Below, piece after piece: positions 37,401-48,560 of a stretch of DNA of 64,000 bases (position 1 is the stretch's first letter; each line of letters starts with the position of its first letter). The stretch comes from Beaufortia kweichowensis (lineage: Eukaryota; Chordata; Actinopteri; Cypriniformes; Gastromyzontidae), in the NCBI GenBank assembly GCA_019155185.1, contig CM032807.1, forward strand, positions 1,152,501 to 1,216,500, given 5' to 3'. Below the pieces are notes generated by a model that was given only the letters and a program-made list of their open reading frames with translations, searched no databases and was not told the origin of the DNA. The position numbers were made by a program, and so were the translations under genes.

Positions 37401-38869
37401 TCAGCTTACACCAGCAAGTTCTACAGGGACCAGTATGATCTCAAAGCTGGTTTGTTGTTTAATCTAGTTAAAGAGGTCACCAGCATCCTAAACACAAGAT
37501 CAGCATGCTGGTCACCAGTAAAGCTGGTTTCACCATCAAGCAAAAGTCAAGCCAAGGTTTTCATCATTATCAAAATAAAACCTTCCACACTTTACCTTTT
37601 TACACCCTTATTACAGTAAAATGTAAATAAAGTTTGTGGTGTCCATGTTCTGCTCATGTTCTCATAATAACACCTCCACGTTTGAAAATCAGTGGGGGAT
37701 TCATCTCCAAGTATAGATATAGAGTTTGGCGGAGCTGATGTGATTTTCCTGCAGCCACAGACAGTTGGAGAAGCGCTGATGCACACTGATCAAAACACAT
37801 CATTTAGGTTACGGCTCACACGGTCAGATGAGAAAATGACTGGGTGAGTCAAACCAAGAAAAAGAATGACTTTCCTGTCAACAGAATATTTCTGATCTGC
37901 GATGATAGCGGAGGAATGACCGTTCACAATCACGACCGCTGGATGGTAAGTCTCAACGGGGAAACAGTGATAATCTTTATCATCTAAAGTGATGCTAGAG
38001 TAAGCAGAGTTTACAGTCTTAATTACTGTAGACCTAAAGCAAAATAAAGCTTTCAAACTATATATTTTACTAGTATGTGCTTAGATGGAGTTCTCATTTG
38101 TGTATCAACTTACCCTTGCTCTTAAAAATTGAAGAAATAAAAGAAAAAAAATTATTTTCTTAAGAAAAATATATGCACATGAGACCTTTCATTTGCTCTT
38201 CATTTCATCTCATAGATGTCTGGGAGAAATAATTCAGATATTGAAGAGATCTCAGCTGTGAGTTTTCTTTCTTATGGACAAATTATAAAATCTATTGCCG
38301 GATCTCTAAAAACTCGCTTTTCAACCACAAAAGAGAGACCACACCTGTGTCAGAGAGTCTTTCATGCGTAGAAACAGAGCTCTGTTAATGATGCTGTAAA
38401 TCTTTTTAGTTTTATCTGTTGTCCTGGATGAGCTCTCATTTTTACTTCAAATATTTTATTTCACTACCATCTTCAAACACCCAGATGAAGAAGTATTTGT
38501 GTTTTATGATTCAGACTTGTAGTTGTATGTACTGTACACACATACATCCATGTTTAGATGACTAACATGATGTCTAAATATTTATGTTACCAACATTTCA
38601 TTAGGGTGACACGTGACAAAATACCGTGAGAGCAATTTATACATCAATATGTTCGGTGTGCTGCCAACTTTCATTTTAATGACGTTATTATCAGGATTGA
38701 AAGTTTACTATATCTGTAATGTCTTTTGGGTTTAAGCAGAGACACACCAGTACACATGAGTAAAGGGGTTTTCCAGCGACTCTTTAGAGAATGTTTATGT
38801 GTAACTCTTAATGATTTCAACTGTTTGCTTCACATTTAGCTGCTCGGCCCAAAACATTTGGTAATGAAG

Positions 38870-39050
38870 GCAATTGAAGTGAACTGTTTTAAAGCTGTGT
38901 TTGTTTTCACTCAGTCTTATCAAAGGATTTAAGAGTAATTACGCTTTGATATAATTGGTATTAGATTTAATCTGACTGCAGTAATCTGAAAACAAACCAA
39001 GAGCCGTAAATGTGCTTTATAGTCGTGGGTGGCAGCTAAAAAATCTTTAA
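38870..39050. promoter_or_regulatory. candidate non-coding element
   Basis: Homeodomain-core-rich block (AAGAGTAATTACGC, ATATAATTGG, GATTTAATCTG) with no repeat match inside the window. Unverified. Confidence 0.25.
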
Positions 39051-40119
39051 ATGCAGAAGCATGATTTTGACTTCTTTATGTGTTACATTAAAAATACATG
39101 TTTATTTAAAGCGTGAATTATTTCTAAATAAAAATTACAAAAAAGATGCCAACAGAAGTCTGAAATTAGCAGCTAATGTGAGCTCGATATTAAAGAATGA
39201 CTTCATTTTAAATGTACTGTATAAAATATACTAAATCTATACTGCCACACACAAAATCACCACCAAGAAACATTGTAAAGAAGAAACATAGACTTACAAA
39301 ATATTACATAGACATTAAACACATATTTCTTATTTTCAGTTTGGCTTTGTATATGTAGATCTATCATGTTTTTGTTTTTGTTTGTGTATATGTTATGTGT
39401 TTGGCTCTCAGCCCTGTTTCTCTTCATGAATTTTATTACATAATATTTTACACATTTTGTGCAATAAAAATAAAATGTTCAGTAAGTCTCAACATGCACA
39501 TAAATGCATTACTGCAATGCAATTTTACTGTGTAAAACAAACAAACTGTGCAACAAACCATTTTATATTACTTTCTGAAAAACACGTTACCTTATAGAAG
39601 TGTTAAACAGTCTTGAGGGTTTTAAAGCTTTGGGTCTGATCTTATGCTAAAAACACATTAAAAAAAATTAAGTTACAGGATTTTACATTAATCATTTTCA
39701 GTTTCAAGCCCATGAGAGTTATTTGTAAAGTGTGTGTCAATGAGAGAGAGAGAGAGAAGGGTTAATGTATTTCCTCATCATCATCATTAAGAATTTATCA
39801 TTGAGCAAAAAGTGGAAGGTTTTATAACGTCTGGAGACATTTAAAATGAATATGGCTATTTCATCTGATTTAGTTGTATTATATTTATATATTAATGTGT
39901 ATTTAATTTTGTTTTGCATTTTTATCAATGAAAACATTTAAACCCACTTGTAATCTTACACTGCATTGATCTACAATCCTGTCAGAAATCTTGTGGGTTT
40001 TAAAGAGCAATTGGTCAAAAACAACAGGACAAATGAAGTTTTTACAATGCAATGCAGGTACCCAACTGAGAATTTATTTGAATTGATCTGCACTCTTTAA
40101 AACACAGGTGCTAAAATAG

Positions 40120-40300
40120 GCAAAGAAGAACCACTTTTGGTTCCCCAAACAACCATTCTTCAAAGAACCATTTCTTCTTTTAATAGTCCAAAAAAGCTTT
40201 TCTCACTACAACAGAAAGCTTCTGTTTCTATGTTAAAGATTTTTTATGGAACCAAATACAGCCGGACAAAAAACCTTTCAGGAAACTTTATTTTAAGAGT
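40120..40300. repeat. MITE family B fragment
   Basis: Contains AAGAACCACTTTTGGTTCCC, CAAAGAACCATTTC and TTATGGAACC, matching the copies at 24783 and 50052. The 87-residue open frame at 40137 is this repeat, not a gene. Confidence 0.6.
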
Positions 40301-40485
40301 GCAGCAAAAAACCTCTGAGCTCATTTTTAAACATCAAACACTGAAAAACTCTTCAGTCAAACAGATTCAGAACAGACAGCGTATGTTTCAGACTCAATAA
40401 GTTTCTCTTTAAGGAAACAGACTGATGTCTCCTGAGGGAGAATCCATTACTCTCATCTCACCTACAACATTGAATGTTTTTACAA

Positions 40486-40500
40486 CAGCGCCACCTGCTG
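40486..40500 (-). promoter_or_regulatory. strong CTCF-like motif
   Basis: CAGCGCCACCTGCTG; the minus strand reads CAGCAGGTGGCGCTG, a close match to the CTCF core. Confidence 0.45.
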
Positions 40501-41899
40501 ACTGATAGTAATACTGACACTGAGGGGAAAGAGAGTCACAAACCTTTAAAAAAATATATTTATCTACACTGGCAGTATGTTTTCATTGATTTCTAGTTGT
40601 CTAAATGAATAACAAATATTTCTTTCAACATCGATTAAGAAACACACAGTTCTCAAATACACTAAACAAAAAAAACATTTAATATTTCATTACTCTGTTT
40701 CTCAGGGCTGTTAGTTTCGTGACAAATGTACATTTCAGTTTTTTTCTGGCAGACCAGGTTTGTTGGACAAATATGGTGCACATATGAAAGTCTCCAATAA
40801 ACAGATGTTTTAGTCCTTAAAGCATAAATTGTGACCGGTGCAACAGCATCATCAAACTAAATGCACAATTAACGTCTCTAAAAGAAACTTCTGGAAAATC
40901 ATTTCAGACACATCTGACTGGAATGCTTCAGTATAATCCCTCCATTTCATCACTGCCATTAATCCTCAACAGAACTGATGATTTTGCAATTGTACTTTGT
41001 GAAAATGTTTTATGGAAAATGTCAGATTATCTCCAATGATCCAACTAAATTATCATTTGGTTAAAAGTAAAACCAAAGAATGCAAAAGGTTTAGAAAAAT
41101 AGTTTGCACTTTTGTCCCAAACATTCATCAGTGTCATTGTAATGCACCTGCAGGTATGCTCATCTACAGCCTGTGCGGCCTGAGCCGACTTTCCTCACAT
41201 GGAGCTCAACGATCAGCCGGGGAATTGACTGGAAGTTGTAAAAATAGATGAAAAAATCCCGAAAAAGAATTCATCCTCATTTGGCTGTGACGGTGGTCTG
41301 GGTTTTTTGTCCCGTGTGGATCCTCCACAGCTGAAATCACTGAAGATGTTTGTGTTTGTAGGAAAAATATCACATCTATCATTCATTCTGGGGCTGGTAA
41401 GACAGCAGCGTTTCCACATTTGACATTCTACTCCGTGCTTTCCTAAAACCTATCCCCATTTATTTAATAAAGTCGAATTTAAATTGATCTGTCCTCAATC
41501 TCATCAATATTTTATATTTAAAATATATAGAAATCCCTCCAGAAATTCAAAATTTGATATGAAGACATGATGGCAGGATGCACATGTACGGCTCAGACTT
41601 GGTTTTGTTCACATACTGTAACATCTCACCCAAATGCAAAAACTTTCCAGCATTTATTTTTCTTGGTCTGAGTTTGTGCCGTGAGTCTAAAACAATGTGT
41701 GTCTTTGAACAATTTCATCCTAAAACCCACAAACGCAGTATAACCAAAAGAAATGTTCCAAATACAAACCAGTCGGTCAGAAGTGATGTATCTTCACTTC
41801 TCTCTGCTGATGTATATATCAAGACTTACATCAAGAGCATTGTGTGTTTCTGTCTGCTGGTGGTCTGATCTTCATATGTCCTGCGTCCCTCAGAGACCA

Positions 41900-42150
41900 T
41901 AAATTGCTCAGATGAGATGAAGTTCTTGTGTTCTTTCCTTAAACTGCTGTGTGAAATCTTCGTGGCTGTGTTTTGACAGCCCATTGCTTTAAATCACGGT
42001 TTTATGACAGCCAGGGAAAACGCGTCCATGTTTCTGGTGCTGATTTATGTTCATTGGAGTCTGGAGAGTATGATAATTTGGCATTAGCAGATGGATAGAG
42101 AGATAGCAAAGGGCTTCTGTGCCAAACGCTCACATGTGCTACACAAATGT
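41900..42150. promoter_or_regulatory. candidate non-coding element
   Basis: Unique stretch with CCCATTGCTTTAAATCACG, ATTTATGTTCATTGG and GATAATTTGGCATTAGC. No coding similarity. Unverified. Confidence 0.2.
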
Positions 42151-44290
42151 GCTCCACATGCAAGAGTCTGTGACATCTCTGTTCATCTCCTCAATGTGAC
42201 GTGTCTCAACATATGCAACTTCTCACAACATCATAGAAAGGACCAATGTATACATATATCTAAAATGTAAAACATACATGATCATGTTATTTTAACAGAC
42301 TGGAGGTCATGATCTGTGCCGGCAGTGGTATATAACCGGAGGGACAGCGGACACTGTAATAACCACATTGGCACTCTAGAGAACTCAAACAGAGCCGAAC
42401 AGCACGCCAACAAAACTAAACAGTGCTTTGGTTCATAAGCTAGCAGATGTTCAATTGAAAAGACTCTGTGCATTATGATATTATTTTTGAAATTGAAAGC
42501 ATGAAAATATTCTCTATATGTTTTCTATATGCAAAACGTTTGTTTTCAATTTGAGGTTAAATGTGACATACAAACTTCTTCATGGCTATTCATGGGATTT
42601 TTTTGAAGAAAATCTGATGCGTATATTCTCAGAGCACCCATTACTATTATTACTGTTGAGGAATGAAACCATTTTAATATGATCTTCTGGCCAAAAACGC
42701 AGGTTTAGCTAATCTGTTATCTAAGGGGAATCTGAATTCTCATAGCAGACTTTCCATCCTTTTCACTTGATCGCCAAACGTATCTAAACATCTCTGCATA
42801 GACTTTAAACATTGTGTGGTTGGGGCATGTACCAAACTCTTATTTATTCCACATGTCTTCTCCCACTGTCCGGTGCACAGGACCACAGCATGGAAAAAGA
42901 TTTTAGCAGTGGAGTCATGACTGTGGATGGCCACCCATGTCTTACCTCACACCCATTGGCCCTGATCCGGCGAGATGAGTTTTCCTCACGTGTGGCGGGC
43001 AGACTGTAAAGCACAGCTCATCTCTGCGGGCTGCTTTGGGGTGAATCAGTTTCATTAAACCGATCCTTCATCCTTCACATGAGATGACAACAGTCCCAAA
43101 ATCAGATTACACCCTCTACTGACATAACCTGGCAATAGTTCACTCATTACTGTTATATTTTCAGTTTTAATAATACTTCTGACTCAGGCCATTTTCACTA
43201 GCTGTTTTATTGCATCGCATGAATTATTGTAATTATTGCTTTTGCTATTAGCATTTACAACTCTAAATTTACAGTTTTATATGGATTATGATATAAAGCA
43301 ATAAAGAGAATCATTATGAAATGTTGTCTCAAGAAACTGTGTTTGGACTAAATGTGCTTTATATTTTTAGAGTAAAGATACAGTCATGGAATTGGAAAAA
43401 TTCTATGCAAACCTTGGAAAATTTCATAAAATTACTGTATTTAGGGGATTTTTTTAGTTGAGTTGGTGTGACAGAATATATGTTGCTTTTATTGTAAACA
43501 TGATTCAAATAATGTTGATAATTATTTTTTGAGTAGTTCACTTTCTAGGCTACTTACTTTCAGAATGTGATATACTTCTGCATATAAAATATAAATTTAA
43601 AAGTAAAAAATATTTATAATCTATTATAAAAGTATGGGTCCAAATATTTCTTACTGGCAGAAATGTTGGACTTTTATAAATCTGTGCAGGGGACCTAATA
43701 ATGGTGTGGCCAACCAAATGCCTGCCTGACTGTCTCCTGTTTTACTTATAATTTCTAGAAATATGTCTGCGGGTAAATTACACAACATGTACGTCACTAG
43801 TAAGTGTGCACACTAATCTGCTTCAGGCCTCATCAGAACACAAACTTTAGGCCCATTAAGATGCGTTTGTTACTGCTGGAGGTGAGTGACATCATCCCTC
43901 ATCTGTTTCTGACAAACATGTTACAAATGCTGGATTATATAAATATCGATGATGTAGGTCTCAGTTAATATGGATTTAACTGTGAAGTTGTGTTGGACTG
44001 ATTATTTAATCGATCTATCAGGTCTTTATGTAAACATGTAGTTGTGCAACGAGAAGTTGTGACTTTGAGACATTTGTCAACTTGGTCGAATCAAATTTGC
44101 TTGGTAAAATAGGGAGTTTGACCTTATTTTACTATTTACTGTCGCTATAAACAATAATAAGAGCAAAATTTGATGTTTTTTAATTATTTAACAGTTTGTC
44201 TTGTAAAGTGCAATACCACTCATCACCACTGCGTGTCCCTATTGCAACTCTACAATATGATAAATGAAACAAATTCTGTCATTTTTCTTA

Positions 44291-44324
44291 GTCTAGATAA
44301 TAACATTAATAACATTATCTAGAC
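44291..44324. repeat. small perfect hairpin
   Basis: GTCTAGATAAT and ATTATCTAGAC are perfect inverted arms around a 12-base AT loop. Confidence 0.6.
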
Positions 44325-44622
44325 GCAGTTTCTTAAATCGTTTATTTTATAATAGCTAACTATATCACTAATTGCACATCTAATGTTATTGGCTTTAAGA
44401 TGTTTCTCACGATTTGTGTATTGTTTCTGTCGTTGTAAAGGCTGTGTCTCCGTATAATTTAAAGTGTACATTTTATTTTTTGTCATAAAACATATTAGAT
44501 GTTAAAACAAATGTTTAAAGTGAAAAGTTATTTTGCACGTTGTGATGTGACGTTGCAGTCGTCATTTAAAGCGGAACTAGTGAAGGGGCGTGGCGATGAC
44601 GAGCACTGCGGAAGTAGAACTT

Positions 44623-44640
44623 GTACCCACAATGCATTTG
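44623..44640 (+). promoter_or_regulatory. Staf/ZNF143 (SPH)-type distal element of U5 gene 1
   Basis: TACCCACAATGCATTTGG matches the SPH consensus for the snRNA distal sequence element at 16 of 18 positions by eye. It sits about 220-230 bases upstream of the U5 start at 44853, the normal distance for vertebrate snRNA genes. Confidence 0.55.
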
Positions 44641-44852
44641 GGAGTTTTTATTTCACGCTTGGCTTTTAAATGCATTTATTCTTTTAGTTTTGCAGTTGTA
44701 ACCATACATCACGCAGTGTAACCATACTAACGTTTTCTGTGTTATTTTCCGTGTTTTATTGGTGGTTACTATTGACATCTGAAGTTACTTACCAGTCTCG
44801 TGAAGCGTGTTTCTGTCACTCGGGTTTCTGCTCGTGCTGTGGATTCTTTAGT

Positions 44853-44969
44853 ACACTCATGTTTCTCTTCAGATCGTATAAATCTTTCGCCTTTTACTAA
44901 AGATTTCCGTGGGGAGGAACACAATGAGTATAAACTAATTTTTCGATGCCCTGCCTTGCGGTGGGGCTT
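44853..44969 (+). ncRNA. U5 spliceosomal snRNA, gene 1
   Basis: U5 snRNA of the spliceosome, whose loop I holds the exon ends. Key U5 parts are all present: TTTCTCTTCAGATCGTATAA, the invariant loop CGCCTTTTACTAAAG, ATTTCCGTGG, the Sm site AATTTTTC, and the 3' stem GCCCTGC/GTGGGGC. The terminal stem uses ACTCAT/ATGAGT. The PSE (TTACCAGTCTCGTGAAGCGTG) lies at 44789-44809, about 44 bases upstream, and a 3'-box-like AGTTAAAATAAGA follows. The 5' end is set by alignment to the known 116-117 nt U5; the exact first base is uncertain by 1-2. Confidence 0.93.
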
Positions 44970-45488
44970 CCTCATGAAGTTAAAATAAGATTGAGATTAA
45001 GTTTAAAGTTGTGGTTGTGTTGTTTAAACGAGTATGTTTTGATACACCATTGACACTTAGTGTATGTTTAAAGTGCGTATTTTTAGGACTTACGATTTCA
45101 GAATGGGTTATTTTTCTCTATTCAATATCTCAAGATATATGTACGTCTTAAGTTTATCTTGAAACGTACTAATGTACGTTTTAAGTTTCAAACTACTCAA
45201 TAACACAACACACGATGTATTGTGCAGAATTAACAAACATAGTTATGAGTGTAAGTATTTATTTACATTCAAGAATGTTTACATTAAATACGTTTACATT
45301 GTTTTCTGCAAAAACATCGACTGTTATGATACAGTTTTTCTCTTATTAAAACCAGATTATGTGTTATTAGTTCAACAGAATGTGTGGAGATTGTTAACGT
45401 GACGTAATCACGTCTGACCCCGTTCTCACCGGTCTCGTGAAGCGTGTTTCTGTCACCGGGTTTCTGCTCGTGCTGTGATCACATCAGT

Positions 45489-45605
45489 TCACTCATGTTT
45501 CTCTTCAGATCGTATAAATCTTTCGCCTTTTACTAAAGATTTCCGTGGAGAGGAACACAATGAGTATAAACTAATTTTTCGATGCCATGCTTAACGGCGG
45601 GGCTT
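45489..45605 (+). ncRNA. U5 spliceosomal snRNA, gene 2 (possibly degenerate)
   Basis: Full 117-nt U5 with the PSE TCACCGGTCTCGTGAAGCGT at 45426-45445. The 3' stem has an A opposing G (GCCATGC against GCGGGGC), and the 3' box is altered (TTAATGTAAAAATGAG instead of GAAGTTAAAATAAG). It alone has GGAGAGGAAC as in human U5 where the others have GGGGAGGAAC. May be a variant or an ageing copy. Confidence 0.85.
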
Positions 45606-45702
45606 CTATTAATGTAAAAATGAGATTTATCGATGTGTTGTGTAGATTTAACGAACCCATCTGTGAGTGTTAGTAGTTGTTTACATTAAATACGTTTGCG
45701 TT

Positions 45703-45710
45703 ATTTGCAT
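45703..45710 (-). promoter_or_regulatory. octamer motif upstream of U5 gene 3
   Basis: ATTTGCAT, the exact Oct-1 octamer in reverse, about 310 bases upstream of U5 gene 3. A GC box GGGCGGGGC (about 45770) and a CRE TGACGTCA (45794-45801) lie between. Together they would form a distal enhancer of the snRNA type. Confidence 0.45.
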
Positions 45711-46020
45711 CAAACTACTGTTTTGTTTTAGTAAAACCAGATTATGTCTTATTAGTTCGAGAATGTGTGGGCGGGGCTCTATGGTGTAAATTGTGACGTC
45801 ATGTGAAGTCGGTGTCTCTATTATAGGTCAGTGCGTCTAGACTAGTACATCAAATTATTTAAGTTACAGTAACTTTAAAGATACGTGCAGTATTGAAGTC
45901 TGTCGTGTTACCATAAGGATTGTGCGTTTGTAGAGATCACGTGACATGGACAGTTCTCACCGGTCACGTGAAGCGTGTTTCCGTCACCCGGGTGTCTTCT
46001 TGTGCTGATTTCAAATCAGT

Positions 46021-46137
46021 TCACTCATGTTTCTCTTCAGATCGCATAAATCTTTCGCCTTTTACTAAAGATTTCCGTGGGGAGGAACACAATGAGTATA
46101 AACTAATTTTTCGATGCCCTGTCTAACGATGGGGCTT
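46021..46137 (+). ncRNA. U5 spliceosomal snRNA, gene 3
   Basis: All U5 landmarks are present with a paired 3' stem (GCCCTGT/ATGGGGC). It differs from the other copies by a C in ATCGCATAAATC, next to the loop I stem. PSE TCACCGGTCACGTGAAGCGT at 45957-45976; TCACGTGA at 45937-45944; 3' box GAAGTTAAAATAAGAT. Confidence 0.92.
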
Positions 46138-46834
46138 CTTCATGAAGTTAAAATAAGATTCAGAAATAATCGGAATTGGGGGTTTCATTGTATAAATGAG
46201 TTTGTTTTGACATGCCATTGAAAATGGTTTATGTAGTTTTAGGACTTACGGTTTCAGAATGGGTTATTTTTCTCTACTTATTCAAGATATAATGTACGTC
46301 TTAAGTTATCAAACTTTTCCTACTCAATAACACAACCTTAGGCCTCGTTTTTTTAAGATTTGGGGGGAATTTCGGTAAACTAGAAATCCTGAGATTATAA
46401 CTACATACATGATTAATTTCTGTTTTTATTTTTCTGCATAGTACAACTGATTCTCTATTAGTTAAAACCACAGTATACTGGTTGATGGGTTCACTTCGAG
46501 ATCAAGAACCTCTAGTGGCGAACCATCGGAGTTTGTAAAGGTTTTGTGCAGAATTAACAAACATGGTTGTAAATGTGGGTATTTATTTACATACAAGAAG
46601 TTTATTGTGTTCTGCTAAAGCGTTGATTGTTTTGGTACTGTTTATTTTAGTTAAACTAGACAATGTCTTACTCATTAATGTCCTTTGGTTTTGCTAAAAA
46701 TAAGAATAATAATTAATCTATACTGTATGAATTTATTTGTTGTATGTAGCCAACTTATTTTTTTTTTAATACTTTTTTTTATCAATTTGTCATTTTTGTG
46801 GAAGTTTCTAAGTGTTACCATAAGGATTGCGCGT

Positions 46835-47553
46835 AAAATTTGGGCTGGTATTAACAAGTTTCTGTTACCTAACAAGATGAAAGAACTTCACTATAAAATT
46901 CTTCATATGTACTATCCCTGTAATTCTTTACTCTCAAAATTTAAGTTGGACATCTCTTCACAATGCACATTCTGTAATTCTAATTTGGAAACAATATCAC
47001 ACTTATTTTTTGAATGTGACTATGCAAAGGATTTATGGAAAGAAATGTCTTGGCTTGTTTTCTCAGCTTACAACAAACTTTTTAGTTTTGAATTAAGTAA
47101 TGTACTGTTTTTGATTTGGGAATCAGGATCAAAGGAGCTGGATGATATGTTAAAACTCTTGACCCTTTGTGGCCTATTTCATCTTCACAAATGTAAAGTT
47201 ATTGATTCTATGCCCAATTTTAGGATCCTTTGTATTGATTTAAAATTATTCTATGAATCTCTCTGCTCATCGCTTAATAAGAAAGCTGTGAAAACAACCG
47301 TTTTGATGGAAAAAATAATAACTGTGTTGTAAGGGTAGTCTCTGAGTATTCTTTAAAGTTGATATTTTATGTGTAGTTTATTTATTTATTATTATTATTT
47401 TATTTTTTTGTTACTACTTTTGTTTAGGTAAATATTGTTGTGTTTTCTGACTGTGGAAGTTTTTTTGTTTTTGTTTTTTTGCTTTATTTTTTGCCTTGAC
47501 TGTATCCCCTGTGTTTGGTATTTGTTTTAATAATAATAATAATAATAATAATA
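46835..47553 (+). mobile_element. 5'-truncated LINE (L1/Tx1-like) with 13-bp target-site duplication
   Basis: An open frame running to 47332 encodes the C-terminal end of a non-LTR retrotransposon ORF2. It shows the zf-RVT type CCHC finger QCTFCNSNLETISHLFFEC and the family's basic region before it (LPNKMKELHYKILH). A 220-base 3' tail ends in (TAA)n at about 47528-47553. AAGGATTGCGCGT occurs at 46822-46834 and again at 47554-47566: a perfect target-site duplication. Frame upstream of 46835 is host DNA, so the open frame from 46685 is a chimera. The intact frame suggests a recent insertion. Reverse transcriptase and endonuclease domains are missing. L1 clade versus Tx1 group cannot be settled here. 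Confidence 0.88.
47528..47553 (+). repeat. (TAA)n tail of the LINE
   Basis: Nine TAA/AAT units at the 3' end of the element, immediately before the right target-site duplication. Confidence 0.95.
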
Positions 47554-47659
47554 AAGGATTGCGCGTTTGTTGAGATCACGTGACATGGACAGTTCTCACC
47601 GGTCACGTGAAGTGTGTTTCCGTCACCCGGGTGTCGTCTTGTGCTGATCCCACATCAGT

Positions 47660-47776
47660 TCACTCATGTTTCTCTTCAGATCGTATAAATCTTTCGCCTT
47701 TTACTAAAGATTTCCGTGGGGAGGAACACAATGAGTATTAACTAATTTTTCGATGCCCTGTCTAACGGCGGGGCTT
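47660..47776 (+). ncRNA. U5 spliceosomal snRNA, gene 4
   Basis: Complete U5 with loop I, Sm site and a 3' stem GCCCTGT/GCGGGGC closed by wobble pairs. PSE TCACCGGTCACGTGAAGTGT at 47596-47615; TCACGTGA at 47576-47583. The LINE ends 94 bases upstream of the gene and so separates its PSE from any original distal element. Confidence 0.92.
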
Positions 47777-48147
47777 TCTCATGAAGTTAAAATAAGCTTT
47801 AAAATACAGCAGAAATGACTTTCCTGATTTTGGTTGATTGTTATGTTTGACAGTGACAAGTAATAAGATAATGAAGGATAAATTTGAAGAGCCGCAAACA
47901 TTTTAAGCGCAAAACCTTAGAAATGTGAATCTTGGGTCTACTGAAGTACCATAAATGCCCTTTGGTTTCGCAAAAAATATTAATTTATACTGTGTAAATG
48001 TATTTAATTATTTATAAAATGTATAGTTTAATGCTTCATATGCTTGAAATTGTTACATTTTGTACTCGATTATAATATATGTCAAAATCCAAATGATTAT
48101 TGTTTTAATCAATTTATCATTTTTGTCTGAGTTTTGAAAAGCACAAG

Positions 48148-48210
48148 GGTGGCGCGTTTGCTGAGATCACGTGACATGTTTGATTCTCACTAGTCACGTG
48201 ACGCGTGTTT
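48148..48210 (+). pseudogene. orphan U5 promoter copy without RNA body
   Basis: GCGCGTTTGCTGAGATCACGTGACATG followed by a PSE-like TCACTAGTCACGTGACGCGT (48187-48206) in short blocks matches the promoters of genes 3-5. The homology then stops and no U5 sequence follows. It arose with a local duplication: AATTGTTACATTT and AATCCAAATGAT occur at about 48049-48095 and again at 48234-48290. Confidence 0.7.
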
Positions 48211-48409
48211 AGTTTTATGGTATATATGCTTAAAATTGTTACATTTTTACTCATCTTATCACTTGTAAAAATGTAAAAATCCAAATGATCATTGTTTTAA
48301 TCAATTTGATTTTGCTGAGATCACGTGACATGGACAGTTTGACGTTCACCAGTTACGTGAAGCGTGTTTCGGTCACTCGGGTTTCTGCTCGTGCTGTGAT
48401 CACATTAGT

Positions 48410-48526
48410 TCACTCATGTTTCTCTTCAGATCGTATAAATCTTTCGCCTTTTACTAAAGATTTCCGTGGGGAGGAACACAATGAGTATTAACTAATTTTT
48501 CGATGCCCTGCTTAACGGTGGGGCTT
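48410..48526 (+). ncRNA. U5 spliceosomal snRNA, gene 5
   Basis: Complete U5 with a paired 3' stem (GCCCTGC/GTGGGGC). PSE TCACCAGTTACGTGAAGCGT at 48346-48365; TCACGTGA at 48321-48328; 3' box GAAGTTAAAATAAGC. The last copy of the array. Confidence 0.92.
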
Positions 48527-48560
48527 TTTCATGAAGTTAAAATAAGCACTAGTTGTAGGA

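Larger units (their letters stand above)
44580..48560 (+). repeat. tandem U5 snRNA gene array
   Basis: Five head-to-tail units with starts at 44853, 45489, 46021, 47660 and 48410. Spacings are 636, 532, 1639 (907 without the LINE and its duplication) and 750 bases. Spacer blocks such as ACCAGATTATGT with TTATTAGTTC and GTTTACATTAAATACGTTT recur between units, so whole units were duplicated, not RNA copies retroposed. Confidence 0.88.

Noticed and set aside
46685..46834. N-terminal 50 residues of the 215-residue open frame
   Set aside because: They lie before the left target-site duplication and are AT-rich host DNA read in frame with the LINE.
44800..48491. Recurring 60-70 residue open frames with RVSVTRVS and FSSDRINLSPFTKDFRGEE
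   Set aside because: They are translations of U5 snRNA and its promoter; conservation is at RNA level (paired stems), not codons.
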